A model generated the notes under the pieces. It was not told the DNA's origin, ran no database searches, and was given only the letters and a program-made list of their open reading frames with translations. This document shows, piece after piece, positions 22,884 through 33,661 of a stretch of 40,115 nt of DNA (its first letter is position 1; each line of letters starts with the position of its first letter). The stretch spans positions 1 to 40,115 of the forward strand of contig JAKUHH010000066.1 of NCBI GenBank assembly GCA_022701365.1, written 5' to 3'. The DNA is from Mycocentrospora acerina. Its lineage: Eukaryota > Ascomycota > Dothideomycetes > Pleosporales. Made by a program: the position numbers and the translations under genes.

Positions 22884-23596
22884 TCATGAATTCCAGTCCA
22901 GAAGATGCCTCCCAGCCGCTAACTTATACTCCTTGATGTTCGCAATAACACTATCAGGCGTATTAGCCACAGATATTATATTAGCAGTTCTAGGAGATAT
23001 GAAACCCTCCTTAACAGCATTGTCAATCCAGGCAAGGATATGATCGAAAAATCCGCCAACATTAAACAAAACAACTAGACGTTCGTGAATGCCTAGCTGG
23101 TTCTACGTAACAACTTCGAACAATTCCTCTATAGTACCATAGCCTCCTGGCAATGCCACAAAAGCATTTGCTTCATTAGCCATAAGAGATTTCTGCTTAT
23201 GCATACTGTCAACCACTGTTGTCCTTCCATAATCCTCCTTCTCTAGCCTCATGACTCCCCTCTCTGTTCTGATTAACGCTTCTAGAATTATGCCATAAAC
23301 AGAGTCTGGTCCAGATAGCTTAACCAGACTCTTAGCTAAGTTTCCTATAAGTCCAAAGGTGCCGCCTCTGTAGATAAGAGACCATGAATTAGCATTCATT
23401 CTTTAGGCTAAGTCTTTTGCTGCTTCTGCATATTTTAATAATACTCCTTAACTTGCTCCTGTTTTGTAGATCAGTACGCGTAAGTGCTAAACAGCATTTT
23501 TTACTAACCACAGAATACACAGAGTGTGAATTTTTTTGTACAATCTATTGCCGCAGCCATAGATTCTGTCTCAACTAAAGCTATAAGTTCTTCCAT
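22884..23596 (-). pseudogene. LOG-type cytokinin riboside 5'-monophosphate phosphoribohydrolase, decayed
   Basis: LOG enzymes release the free cytokinin base from its nucleotide. Exon 1 (23509-23596) encodes MEELIALVETESMAAAIDC and TKKFTLCVFCG, the family N-terminus. A 50-bp GT-AG intron (23459-23508) joins in phase to exon 2: GAS, stop, GVLLKYAEAAKDLA, SWSLIYRGGTFGLIGNLAKS (a Gly to Arg change in YGGG), VVDSMHKQKSLMANEANAFV and the hallmark ALPGGYGTIEELFEVVT (PGGxGTxxE intact). After a stop replacing Trp at 23103-23105 come NQLGIHERLVVLFNVGGFFD and GFISPRTANIISVANTPDSV. TGA at 22884-22886. Total 220 residues, normal for LOG. Only three internal stops are seen, so damage is light. Confidence 0.93.
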
Positions 23597-25381
23597 AGAT
23601 ACTTTAATAAAATGTTAAGACAGACAAAAATTTAAAAGTTTTGCTAAGTAATTATCAGTTCTTCATAGACCGCACATGCCCTTTTAATTAGAATAATGGT
23701 TCAGTGGCATACGTCAGCTACAGTGCCTTAGGTCAAAGACATGATGTAGTAACAGTCAGGGGGTTCCTAGTGTTAGTTCAGGGTGTGCGACAGGCAAATT
23801 CCCAAACCTTCTCTAGCGTGCTTATGCTAAATTAATACCTTCCTTAAAAGTAAAAATCTTCTCTCAGCTAGGAAAAAATGTTAGGACAGGCCTTATAACA
23901 AATTATAAGCATAATGTTTATGTAAGTAGACAATTAACATAGAACTATAATTTTTCTATCTAGTTAATTTAAGTTAAACAATATATTTTTTCTTTTTATC
24001 ATCGTATTTCCTAAGAAGATGTCACAAATGTATACTTAGCTAACAAAGCCCTATTAAGAAAGATTCGGGTTATAGAGAAAGATTTAATAAGTACAAAAGG
24101 GCCTTTTCAAACATCATACTAAGTCAAATGCTTTTGCTTTAGCACTAGTTAGAAAAGTCGTCTATTTAATTCTAGCCCGTTTTAGGAAGCAGAATAGAAT
24201 CGTTTAATTAAATAAGAAGTAAACGTTAAAATTTTAGAGGCGGTGGAGCCAGTCATTTACATAATGCTTTTTTAGATTTAGTGTCTTACACAGCGCCTCA
24301 AAACACAAGCTCTTGTGAAACAGCGTGCATAAAGCTAAATTTTCGCACCAGCAAGACATAAATTCCAGTAGAAAGGTTATTTTGATTAATTTATACACCA
24401 AGAAGTAGTATAGCGCTTACGTTTGTTTGAGATTTTCATAGATTAGACCATTTTGTCCTCCTAGCCAGGATGTGTTGTAGGAATATACATAATTGTATTC
24501 TTCACTAACCAACTGTAGAAAAGAATCAGATAAACGAGATTTATGTAATTATCGTCGTCTAGTCACAGAATCTCTCCAATTCAGAGCAATTAAACTAGTC
24601 ATTAGGATCAAGAGCCTTCCATTAACTGTTGTAGACAATCTTTAGACTAAAATTATAGACCTTTTAATTACAAATAATGCAAAGGCTATTTTCAACACAA
24701 CTCACGCTAAATTCAAAGTTAGGTATTAGGGTGTTGTCATTCGTTAGCTGGAATTAAATGAGGAAATGCAAAAATTGTTTCATCCAAAATGGATCCCGTT
24801 TGATTAGGGGGTCAATCATAATTAAAACAGTCGGTTTCCAATCTTTCTCAGGTGCAGCTTGCACGGTCCAAGAGTGTCACCGTAATTTCCTACGCTAACT
24901 CTAAGTTGAGATTTTGAATTTTTGCCTCTCTGTTCTCACCGCTCCTTAAGATTATTTATAACTCATAATAGTATCACGCACTTAGGATTATTAATTTTTA
25001 TCCTTGTTACACCTCCTAGCTACCATCTTAGTTTAGGCAAGATCGTCTGTATGCCGCTAACATAGAGTCAGCCCAATTAAATGCATTAAAAGTCTTGGAG
25101 ATCTAACTATGACCATACTGCAACTTCCCAACATGCAGTTCAGGACAATCTCAGGGGATGCTTGAATATTATTTTTTGTCAGGAGAGATAAGTAGCTTAA
25201 TAAAAATACAAACATCCTTTATGTCATGTAGCCTCTTCGTGTAAGTAAAGCCAGCTTATTGCATTAGTTACACTTATTTTTGTTCTCATTCTCAGATTTC
25301 TGTGTACTCCAATTTAAAGTATAAATACAGTTGCTTTTCTCTCAGGATTTCTATTTTCTCTACTGTGCCACTCTTTACAAA
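23597..25381. other. Region with an exon-like fragment of unknown gene (minus strand)
   Basis: No identifiable gene. A minus-strand segment at 24421-24512 is bounded by TTCTACAG and GTAAGC splice signals and reads LVSEEYNYVYSYNTSWLGG and QNGLIYENLKQT without a stop; it looks like a real exon. Another minus-strand fragment near 23690-23840 reads KHAREGLGICLSHTL. A cytochrome P450 would be expected in a fungal cytokinin cluster, but no haem-binding motif (FxxGxRxCxG) was found. Confidence 0.35.
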
Positions 25382-27180
25382 ATGACTATAGAAGACTTTG
25401 AGCTTACAGATATCGCAGAACCAAATAAGATCAATACGCCCTAGTCCTATGCTCTACCACCAGCTCCACAACATTCTGTAACAACACACATACCAGGATG
25501 GAAGGCATTAGTAAAGCTTGCCAAACAAGATCCTACACATCTCTCTAAGATAGTTAATATCTATCCCCGTATACTACTCTATAAAGATTGTGTCAAGGTA
25601 GGTGCCCTATAAATCCTTCTCTCTTTTAACTTTTCACTAACTAGAAGCTTTCACTCTAGTTAATTTCAGAAATACTAAAGTTCGCCAGGCTAGATCATGA
25701 AAAGTTTACATGCTTTTTGTACCTAAGATTAGAAATAGCAAAAGCCTGCGTTAATTATATCACAGACCCCAACCAAAAAGACAGTAAAAAAACTCTTGCT
25801 GCTTCAATTGTGTCTATCAGGGCCTTTAAAGGCAATAACGCCATATCTTACAAACAGCAAGTCTTCGCTGTGATTTTTCCAGTTAAAAATCTGGCACACG
25901 TTATGCTGTAGTAGCAGGACACCAGCGTCAGAATTTCCAGTTAACTTGCAGAAAGCATGCTCAAGGATCTTGCTAATTTGAAAGAAATTGGAATAGATGC
26001 TGCAAATATACCTAGAGAACAGATTAATACATCATATAACGTACTACGCAAGCGAATCACTTACCTTCTGGAGCGTGCGCCTGTCACAAGTCATATACAG
26101 AAAGTGCAAACTTCAGACATTTACCTCTTTTAATTAGGTATAGCAGCTATCTACAATGTCCATTAATGTCTTCAGCGTCTGTTCAAGAACAGCAATTCCA
26201 AAAGTGTAATATTAGGGGTTCCTTTCTACTAGACTAAGCATGTTCTTGAAAACTACAGTTCTGGATTAAAGTTTCTCCCAGTCGCTACCATTGCCACACT
26301 AGAGAACTTCCTTAGAAAAGAAGATACTAAAGGGCGCCCAGTTTTGGCACTTTAGGTCGAATATCCAAGTAACCCACTATTAGCTACCCCGAATCTCGTC
26401 CAACTTCGCAAGCTAGCAGATGAGTTCGGCTTTATTCTAGTAGTAGATGAGACAATTAGTGGATTTTGCAGCGTTGATGTCCTTCCGGTATCAGACATTG
26501 TAGTCACTAGCTTAACTAAAACTTTTAGTGGCTATGCCGATGTTATGGGAGGTAGTGCTGTTTTAAACCCATCAAGTCCGATCTACAATAGGTTCAAGGA
26601 CTATTTTGACCAAGTCTACGTCAACGATCTGTACGTTGGTGACGCAAAGGTCCTGAGACACAATAGTGAGGACTACCTCCATCGAAGTACTATCATGAAC
26701 TCGAATGCGAAATTGCTTGCAGAGTGGCTACATAATCGATCGAAAGATCAAAGATGCAGTATTGAACGCGTGTTCTACCCTACTACACTTGATGTAGCAG
26801 GGAAAGAAAATTACGACGTATTCATGCGACCATCTACGGAAGAATTCTCGTCCAGATATAGATGCCTCTTCAACGTTGGCTTCAAATCTCAAGAGAGCGC
26901 TATCGCCTTTTATGACAATCTTCATGTATATCATGGACCTCATATCAGTGCACATAGGACTATTGCTTTGGCTTACACATATCTCATATTCGGAGCGGAG
27001 GAAGAGGTGAAAATGGCTGACTTGGGACTCTCTGCAGCACAAATCAGGGTGTCGGTTGGATTAGAAGATGCCAGCAGTTTGTTGTTTGTTTTCAAGTTCG
27101 CAATCAAGAAAGCAGATGAGACTTGGAGAAAACAACTAGCAGTAAATATTAGTGGGACTGGTCATGTTCCATCTGTTTAG
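25382..27180 (+). pseudogene. Cystathionine gamma-synthase-like PLP enzyme, decayed
   Basis: Gamma-family PLP enzymes replace the leaving group of O-acetyl- or O-succinyl-homoserine with a thiol or, in specialised metabolism, an amine. Exon 1 (25382-25597) reads YALPPAPQHSVTTHIPGWKA and IVNIYPRILLYKDCVK; a 62-bp intron (25598-25659) leads in phase to LISEILKFARLDHEKFTCFL and LEIAKACVNYI. Middle blocks: VILGVPFY, HVLENYSSGLKFLP, VEYPSNPLLATPNL, the PLP-ring Asp in FGFILVVDETISGF and the Schiff-base Lys (26518-26520) in VTSLTKTFSGYADVMGGSAV. The last 212 codons are open, ending FAIKKADETW. Length 578 residues, like fungal CGS paralogues with an N-terminal extension. About ten TAG/TAA stops lie in the first two thirds. 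LolC of loline synthesis belongs to this family. With the aspartate kinase it suggests an activated-homoserine branch. Confidence 0.92.
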
Positions 27181-27383
27181 AAATAACGGAATAAACAACT
27201 CAGATTTCTATTTGATCTTGTTGCGTCTGCGTTACATCTGCCGGATCGATACCTTCATTCTAATAGTCTTCGAAGTCGCATGGAGTAGGAGACCTCCAAC
27301 AAGAAAAACGTACATAAATATCTAACAAATGCAAACCGTCAGAGAACTTAGAGGATCCTTTCAAATTTTCGACAAGCATCTTA
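27181..27383. other. 3' flank of the PLP-enzyme gene
   Basis: Short spacer up to the transposon's target TA. Nothing recognised. Confidence 0.4.
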
Positions 27384-27450
27384 ACGTAGTTTACAAGCAA
27401 GTGAGCTGTACAAGCAAGTAGGCTATCCTACTAACTTTGCGTACCTCTAC
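27384..27450 (+). repeat. Left terminal inverted repeat
   Basis: Pairs with the reverse complement of 29004-29070 (56 of 67 bases). It contains an internal repeat of ACAAGCAAGT (twice, at about 27393 and 27410). Confidence 0.88.
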
Positions 27451-29003
27451 ACTTAAATTAATTATAACTCTAAATACTCTTTCTTTATATGCCTATTGTA
27501 AGTCTAATATATATCTTACTATATTAGCTCTTAACACAAATTAAATCTAGACTAAGTAATATACTGCAAGGACATCTAAAGTCTCTTAATTAACGCTCTA
27601 CTACTAACATGCTAGTTAACTTGCCTAATGTAATTACTAGCTTAACTTAAAGAAGCTTACCTAGTAAGAAAAGCAAGGAATAGTTAGCTATATACTTATT
27701 TTTAAGTAATGTATATCTACACCTAAATATGCAGTTGTATGTAATATAGCTAATAAGCTTCTAGCTATATGCAGTGCTAGTTAGGTAAGCATCTACTAGC
27801 TGCGCAACTTTATTAAGTATATAGACAGTCTAATATTATAGTTAAATTAAGCATATAATTGGCAGCAAGCTCTTTGCAAGAATCTAGCCTTAATTAAGAG
27901 CTAGTTTAAGCTTATAGGAGAGATAAAGACTAAGTATAGTATCTGTAATAAGGACATTCCTTATCTTTACTAACTTGTGTTACTTATCTTCCTAGTATAA
28001 AGAGGCAGAGATCTTATATAACTAGGAAATTGCAGTTAGTAATAATAGCTAAACACATAAGAAGTTAAAATTTAAACAGTTAAAGCACTTTAATGCTTAA
28101 AGAAAGAATAAGATTATTAGAATATATTACTTACTAATCTTTAATATCTATAAGAGCTACTACTAACTTAGGTTTTAAGAGATTTATAAAGAGAACAATA
28201 TTAATATTCTCTATATAATTCCTTACTTATCTTACCTACTATAGCTACTTAATATTAACTGCTTTTAATTATTAAAGTGTGCCTACAGCTACAAAGGTAA
28301 GAGCCTAATTAGCTATTATATTAGCTATAGTAAAAAGCTTAAGTTCTTGCTAGCCTTTAAATCTATATTTATTTAATTATTTGTTTTTGTAAACATCTGC
28401 TTAGCCTTTTAATGTGTAGGCCTTATTCATCTCTAGCTAGATACTGTTTTATTAAAGGTTAATATGCAGCTATATATATATTCTTCTCTAACTTCTCTTT
28501 TAGAATATTTTTAATAGGCTTTTATACTAAGTAATATTTTTAAGTTTAAAGCTTAATTTAAATTAATTTGTAATTATATTTAGTAGTAAAAGAGGTTACT
28601 ATTATTCTTATTTTTTATATTAATTAGTTATTTAAATAAGAGACTAAAGTAATAATACTTTTTGCTAAGCTAATATATAATTAGATAGTCTGCCTTAAAA
28701 GAGCTAATAAGTTAACATTAGCCTGTAAACAGCATTAAAAATGCTTAAAAGTAGTTAAGAGTATTAATATAAAGACCTAAAGAGGATATACTTACTAAAT
28801 AAGATACTAATTAGCAAATTGCTTTTAAAGAGCATTAAAGAGGAAAGTAATCTAGCTGTAGCTATAAAGCTCTTACGCGCTCTATAAGGTGCAGAGAGAC
28901 TTCCTATAACTTATGTACATGCAAAAATAATACCTTAAGTACTATTTAATCTACTCTAAAACTATCTTTATATATTATTACTATCTTGTTAAAATAAATA
29001 TTT

Positions 29004-29070
29004 GTAGAAGTGCAGAAAGTTAGTAGGGTAGCTTACTTGCTTATACAGCTTCCTTGGTTGTAAACTATGT
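29004..29070 (-). repeat. Right terminal inverted repeat
   Basis: Reverse complement matches the left repeat; flanked by target TA at 29071-29072. Confidence 0.88.
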
Positions 29071-30095
29071 TATCAGATTACTTCCTATGTGTTTTTAATT
29101 TTCTTTTTCCTAGTTTCTAGACTTAATATAATTACTGTATGGATTTTAGTTTACATTGTCTTTGAAGATCCACAGAATTAAAGCTCAGAGTCTGATCAAA
29201 AGGTCCATCAGCAAAATTGAAGAAATAAATCAAATTTATCCTTCGTCTCTAATTGCACAGAACCTACGTTGATTTAGATAGCAAATCTATAGTAAGCAGA
29301 GAAGGAGGAAACTATAGCAAACAACAGAAGTAGTATTAGTAACTATGTAAAATTATTAATTTGGTTCTATAATAGTAGCACTGTATTATTTTGCAAAATA
29401 AAGCAGTTAAGCAATAAAAGTAATATCAATACTTAATTATAATGTAGCTTAAACTGATTTACATTTACATCATTAGACTTCACCCATTAATTATTTATAA
29501 TATTAAAAAAACAATGTTTTAAAAGCTAGTGAATTTCGTGAAACTATCTGTGTTTTCTAGAAAATATTTCCTGCTAAGAGAAATTTCGTAGTAGTGCCTA
29601 AAAGAGCAGTATTATTACACACTGTGTAGTAATCATTAGTTTACTTTTATTTGGTTGAATTTGTTAGCTACTTTACGTCAACAGCGACTTATGCACAATC
29701 AGCACGGAAATCTTTAACAGGAATTTTCAAATTAGGTTAGAGATAAGAAAATCAGACGCAAAGTGTTCTGAAGACTAATGATATTTTACAAGTTACTGCA
29801 ATTAATTTAGGGTTTGAGTTTTAAAAGAATTTTGAAAAGTCTCAGATCTAGGTTTAAGATAAGTACTTTAGTGCATGTAAGTGCAGAGGGAGACCACTCT
29901 AGCTTTTTAAGCAATATTGCCGCAGGATAGCTCTCACAAGGAGCATGACGTTGCCTAATGCAGAAATATTAAGAATCAAGATATTAAGTTTTAACATTAA
30001 TAAAGAAGCACTAACTATTATTATTTTATTCCTAGGGTTAAATTCTAGTTTCTTTTATTCTAACAAGAATAGTGCTTATGCAACTTTCTATTCCC
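29071..30095. other. Intergenic, no gene recognised
   Basis: A/T-rich but clearly less so than the adjacent transposon. No coding, RNA or repeat signal that I can support. Confidence 0.4.
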
Positions 30096-31969
30096 TTAAT
30101 TTTCTAAGATAAGATTATTATCAACCCCAAACTCTTTAACAATCCATACACAGAATTTCTCCTATTGCACATTCCACTCTTTCAATTGCATTGCCCGAAT
30201 CCCCTTTCCTTGTGATCCGTCCTCGATATCGTCAATCTACATCTCGTGACTCATGTTTTTAAAGTTTGCCCATCAGACGCTGTTTTCCGCAAGACTACCT
30301 AATCCTTCAAGGCCGAGATTCTCCTATCCCTGAAGTGCCTGCTAGAAGTCATAAGACATGCCAGACACACTCTGGCTAAGGATTGTAGGGTCATCATTGC
30401 AAAGGGAGCACGGGACGCCACAGGCAAGCAAAGCAAGAAGTAGATGTAACATAATGTTCCTACAGAGGCGCAGAACTTCATTAGACACAGGACATAACTT
30501 AACAAGTATCTTCTTCTCTTTAACCATGTCAATAAGTAAGGGGTGTTTATACAAGCTAAAGCCATGACTAATGCGACAGGTACTAAGGAGGATAGCATTA
30601 AAGAGGTTCTTATCTGTGGAATCGCCGTCACCAAGAGTTTCGCCTGCATAGAAGAAGAAGGGAATATCAACGCTGTTTTCAGCGCATGAATTGCAAAACC
30701 AAAATAATTCCGGTAAAAGGTCGGCAAGTGGGCAGCTAAGGTCTTCTTAGCTGACGAGGTCGTAGCCACCAATTAGGTCAGGAAAATCACGCTTAAGGGA
30801 AATACAATGTTACATACCTAAATAATAGCGTTAGTGTGGTTTATTTAAATAAAGCGAAAAGAGATCAAGTGAATAAGAACGCTAAATGCTTACAGAAAAT
30901 GAAACACCTACTTTTAATAATTTGTTTTTTATTAAACTGTCAGATTGTCATCCAGATGAAGCAAGCTCCCCAAAAATCTCTTCCTTCTTCACTATTTTTA
31001 AATTTTTCAATTTCTTCTTCTGTGTGCTTAAGGAGGTTGTAATAGCCTTTGTCCTAGTCAAGTTGTTCATTGCTACAGTAGGGTGTGTAGAAAGCTAACC
31101 GCATATCAACATAATACACACCGTCCTTAAGCAGTTCCTAGCACATTTTGCAAATAAACTTTCAATAGATAGGCTCATAGTATATTAGAGATCTAAGAAT
31201 AAGGAAGCAGGACAAGAACTTTCACCACACTTAGTTAGGACCTTCGTGATGTGAGAGATGCTCTAAGGCAGTTATAGATACGCAAGATCAAATCCACTCA
31301 ACAAAACCTTTTCAGCCACTAAAAGGGTATTTTTCTGCAACAAAGGCAATTAGAACTAGCTAGTAAGGCTTATATTGCTCGTCCTAGACTAACATGTTTT
31401 GTTTCGCGAGCAGGGAGTATGTGAACAAAAACCTTGTTTTTCGCCGTGCCTCATCTGTTAAAAGTAGGCTGTAAGCCACAACACATACGCCCTCTGTCTT
31501 AAATGCCTCTTCTAGCGTCCAGTCTAGATCAGTCATAGCTTTAAGATAGCAATGCAGTAAGGCACCTTTAGGCATCTTCTGTACAATCTGCCACAACTTG
31601 CTCTTCTCTATACAGTCCTTAGCAAGTAAGAACGTCATACCAGGAAATATGTCAACATAGTCGACTAGAGTACAGTCTTAGTGCTCCTTAGTCCACAAGG
31701 TCTGCTGCTCCTAAAACCTCATCTTAAAAACTATAGCGCTAGCTTCTTTTGCTTTAGATAAGAGGTTTTGGCAGAAAATACAGTCTAGTTGCTGTTAGAT
31801 GAGAGCTTTCATAATACAGGTCACTTATACTACCACTTCGTTCTTTTCCCTCCCGTCTGATTAATGCGTCTCTTCCCTGCAGGTACTTTTAAATAGATGG
31901 ATCACTAAGGCCTAGCACACCTTCAGCCTCCTCCCAGTCACCATCACTAACAATTTTTATCAAAGTCAT
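30096..31969 (-). pseudogene. Adenosine deaminase of the ADGF/CECR1 type, decayed
   Basis: These zinc enzymes convert adenosine to inosine. The start at 31969 reads MTLIKIVSDGDWEEAEGVLG, then YLQGRDALIRREGKE and ASAIVFKMRF. Next: VDIFPGMTFLLAKDCIEKSK, then IVQKMPKGALLHCYLKAMTD, where the zinc HxH motif has become HxY. Downstream are VYYVDMRLAF, DFWGACFIWMTI, DFPDLIGGYDLV, DLLPELFWFC, then FYAGETLGDGDSTDKNLF (catalytic HAGE now YAGE), RISHGFSLYKHPLLIDMVKE (RIGHG now RISHG), LCPVSNEVLRLC, ACGVPCSLCNDDPTILSQ (metal Asp retained), GMSYDF and GLEGLGSLAENSV. Stop TAA at 30096-30098. Introns probably lie near 30,780-30,900 but their ends are uncertain. His to Tyr and Gly to Ser changes are the C-to-T type, so activity is lost. 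In this cluster it could have handled purine nucleosides. Confidence 0.92.
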
Positions 31970-33661
31970 GTAACTGAATATCAAACGTAAGAAGAGCTTT
32001 AATTAAATGTAGCTTATAAGATATTCAAGAGTAAAGGCAGTTTTTAACATTAGCTAATTTAGCAGGTTTCTTGTTCATGCAAGCTAATCATGCCAGGTGT
32101 CAAGATGCTGACATAATCCAATACATTTTGATTAAAAATGTACTTTTGCATTTATGCAGGCATTCAAAATACAACAATGCCGCTAGAAGCTACTGTAATT
32201 GCTACCTCGCTGTAGTCCAAATAGCTTAAGTCTCTTTGCTAATTTGCACAGAATTTTAGGGTCCTCACGTCACGCATGTCAAGCTGTCAACAGCACAGAC
32301 GTAGGGATCTAACCCTGTAAAAGATTATCTACCGCGCTATCCACTGCGCCGTGTCTTCTCCATATTAATATTATCACATAACAGGAACGATCTTTCCAAT
32401 CTCTCTATCAACTGCTGTAATTTGAGTTTATGAAAGCATACGCACTCTTCCGCCTCTATTCATCATCGTGAATACGCTCGATATCTCATGTGACTTCGCA
32501 ATACCTTAATTTATTAGTGCGAGATTCAGTTAAATTAATTCTACCTTACTCACAAATAAGCAGAATCCTGATAATAACTAAAATAAGTTTCTTAGACCAA
32601 ACTAAGAGTGGCAGGTACTTTTTGCTTAATCAAGGTTAGCAGTCTCAACAACAGCAAGAGACCCCTGTAGGATAGTTTTGCTTACAAATATAAGATAAAT
32701 CATCATTGTTAGACTTGTAAATCATCAACCTACTAGCTCTAAGAGAATTCAATTTTGTTTAATAAAGCTGTTATTATCTCAGTTAATAAGTCTGATACTA
32801 AGTTATCTGAAATAATAATCTTCAATAAAGAATCTTAATAACAGTAATTAAACATCAAGTATGTTCCAATCAACCTCAATTATTTTTTCTTTGACTGTAA
32901 CTAGATGTAAACTCCCTCAGCATTCCAGTGGTGTACAAATAACCTTAAAAGAATTTAAATTAATATAGAGAGTAGCCTAAAAGCTAAGCAAAATTTTCTA
33001 GCCATTTTTCTAGGAAGATGTGCAAAGTAATATAAAAGAGAAGAAATTTAATTTAATCTTGCTCTTAATCAAATGTAAGTTAATTGTTAAAAGTTTTAAA
33101 ATTACTTCTAGAAAATTAAATAATATTATTGAACTAACTAAAACTACCAACCTATGAATGTAAGACTTATGATGCATAGGTTGCTCAGAGTTTAAAGAAA
33201 ATCAAGGTGACTTATTAGTTGGATTGCTTGTAAGCCACCATCATGATTCTTCTAATTACAGCAGCTTAAAATTTGCTCTTACTAAAAGTTCGCATAAATT
33301 ATAATAAAATTTTAAGTCTATTTTGCTTTAACTATATAGAAAACGAAGAACTTTGTTTGTTTATCCAGACAAGCAGAGTAAAATAGAGACTTTTGTTTTA
33401 AATTTGCTCCACTTCAATCAGTGATTTGATTAAAAGCAGCACTTGCTTAATCTAATATATAGTAATCAGAAGGAAATGGATTAGACCTGCAGTGATGGAC
33501 TTTTGCTAGCGTTTATTCAACGCGGTGACCGACGAGATAAACCGATCGGCGATCAATCGTAGTACGTAATTAGTCGGGCCGCAAAGGTCTACTGCTGCAA
33601 TCCTAAAACAAATCTTCATCATTTAAGAATTTTTTCCCACATCTCTTTCTACAACTACACT
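31970..33661. other. Long intergenic region, one tRNA-like remnant
   Basis: Lies between the diverging deaminase and transporter genes. Apart from the tRNA-like sequence at 32292-32354, no gene is recognised. The region 32,700-33,450 is A/T-rich and stop-dense. The last ~100 bases before 33662 would be the transporter leader. Confidence 0.4.
32292..32354 (-). pseudogene. tRNA-Arg-like degenerate tRNA
   Basis: On the minus strand GACACGGCGCAGTGGATAGC resembles the acceptor and D-arm of fungal tRNA-Arg (D-arm GGCGCAATGGATAGCGC), and CAGGGTTAGATCCCTA resembles a T-arm with one mismatch caused by a G to A change. The anticodon arm is too short (six-base loop at best) and the variable loop is missing, so this is a remnant, not a working tRNA. 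Confidence 0.45.

Larger units (their letters stand above)
27384..29070. mobile_element. Tc1/mariner-pogo (Fot1-like) DNA transposon, RIP-saturated
   Basis: A 1,687-bp element bounded by inverted repeats: 27384-27450 and 29004-29070 match at 56 of 67 positions, most mismatches being transitions. Both ends start ACRTAGTTTACAA. A TA dinucleotide flanks each end (27382-27383 and 29071-29072), the target duplication of Tc1/mariner elements. Size and end sequence fit fungal pogo/Fot1 elements. The interior is extremely A/T-rich, nearly free of CA and TG, and no transposase frame survives, so the orientation cannot be given. Confidence 0.85.

Noticed and set aside
24440..24490. Cytochrome P450 haem-binding motif on the plus strand
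   Set aside because: The stretch PGCVVG has CxxG, not CxG, and lacks the Phe and Arg of FxxGxRxCxG.
30299..30772. 157-codon minus-strand open frame as a membrane protein
   Set aside because: It is out of frame with the adenosine deaminase blocks on the same strand, which fit the family closely.
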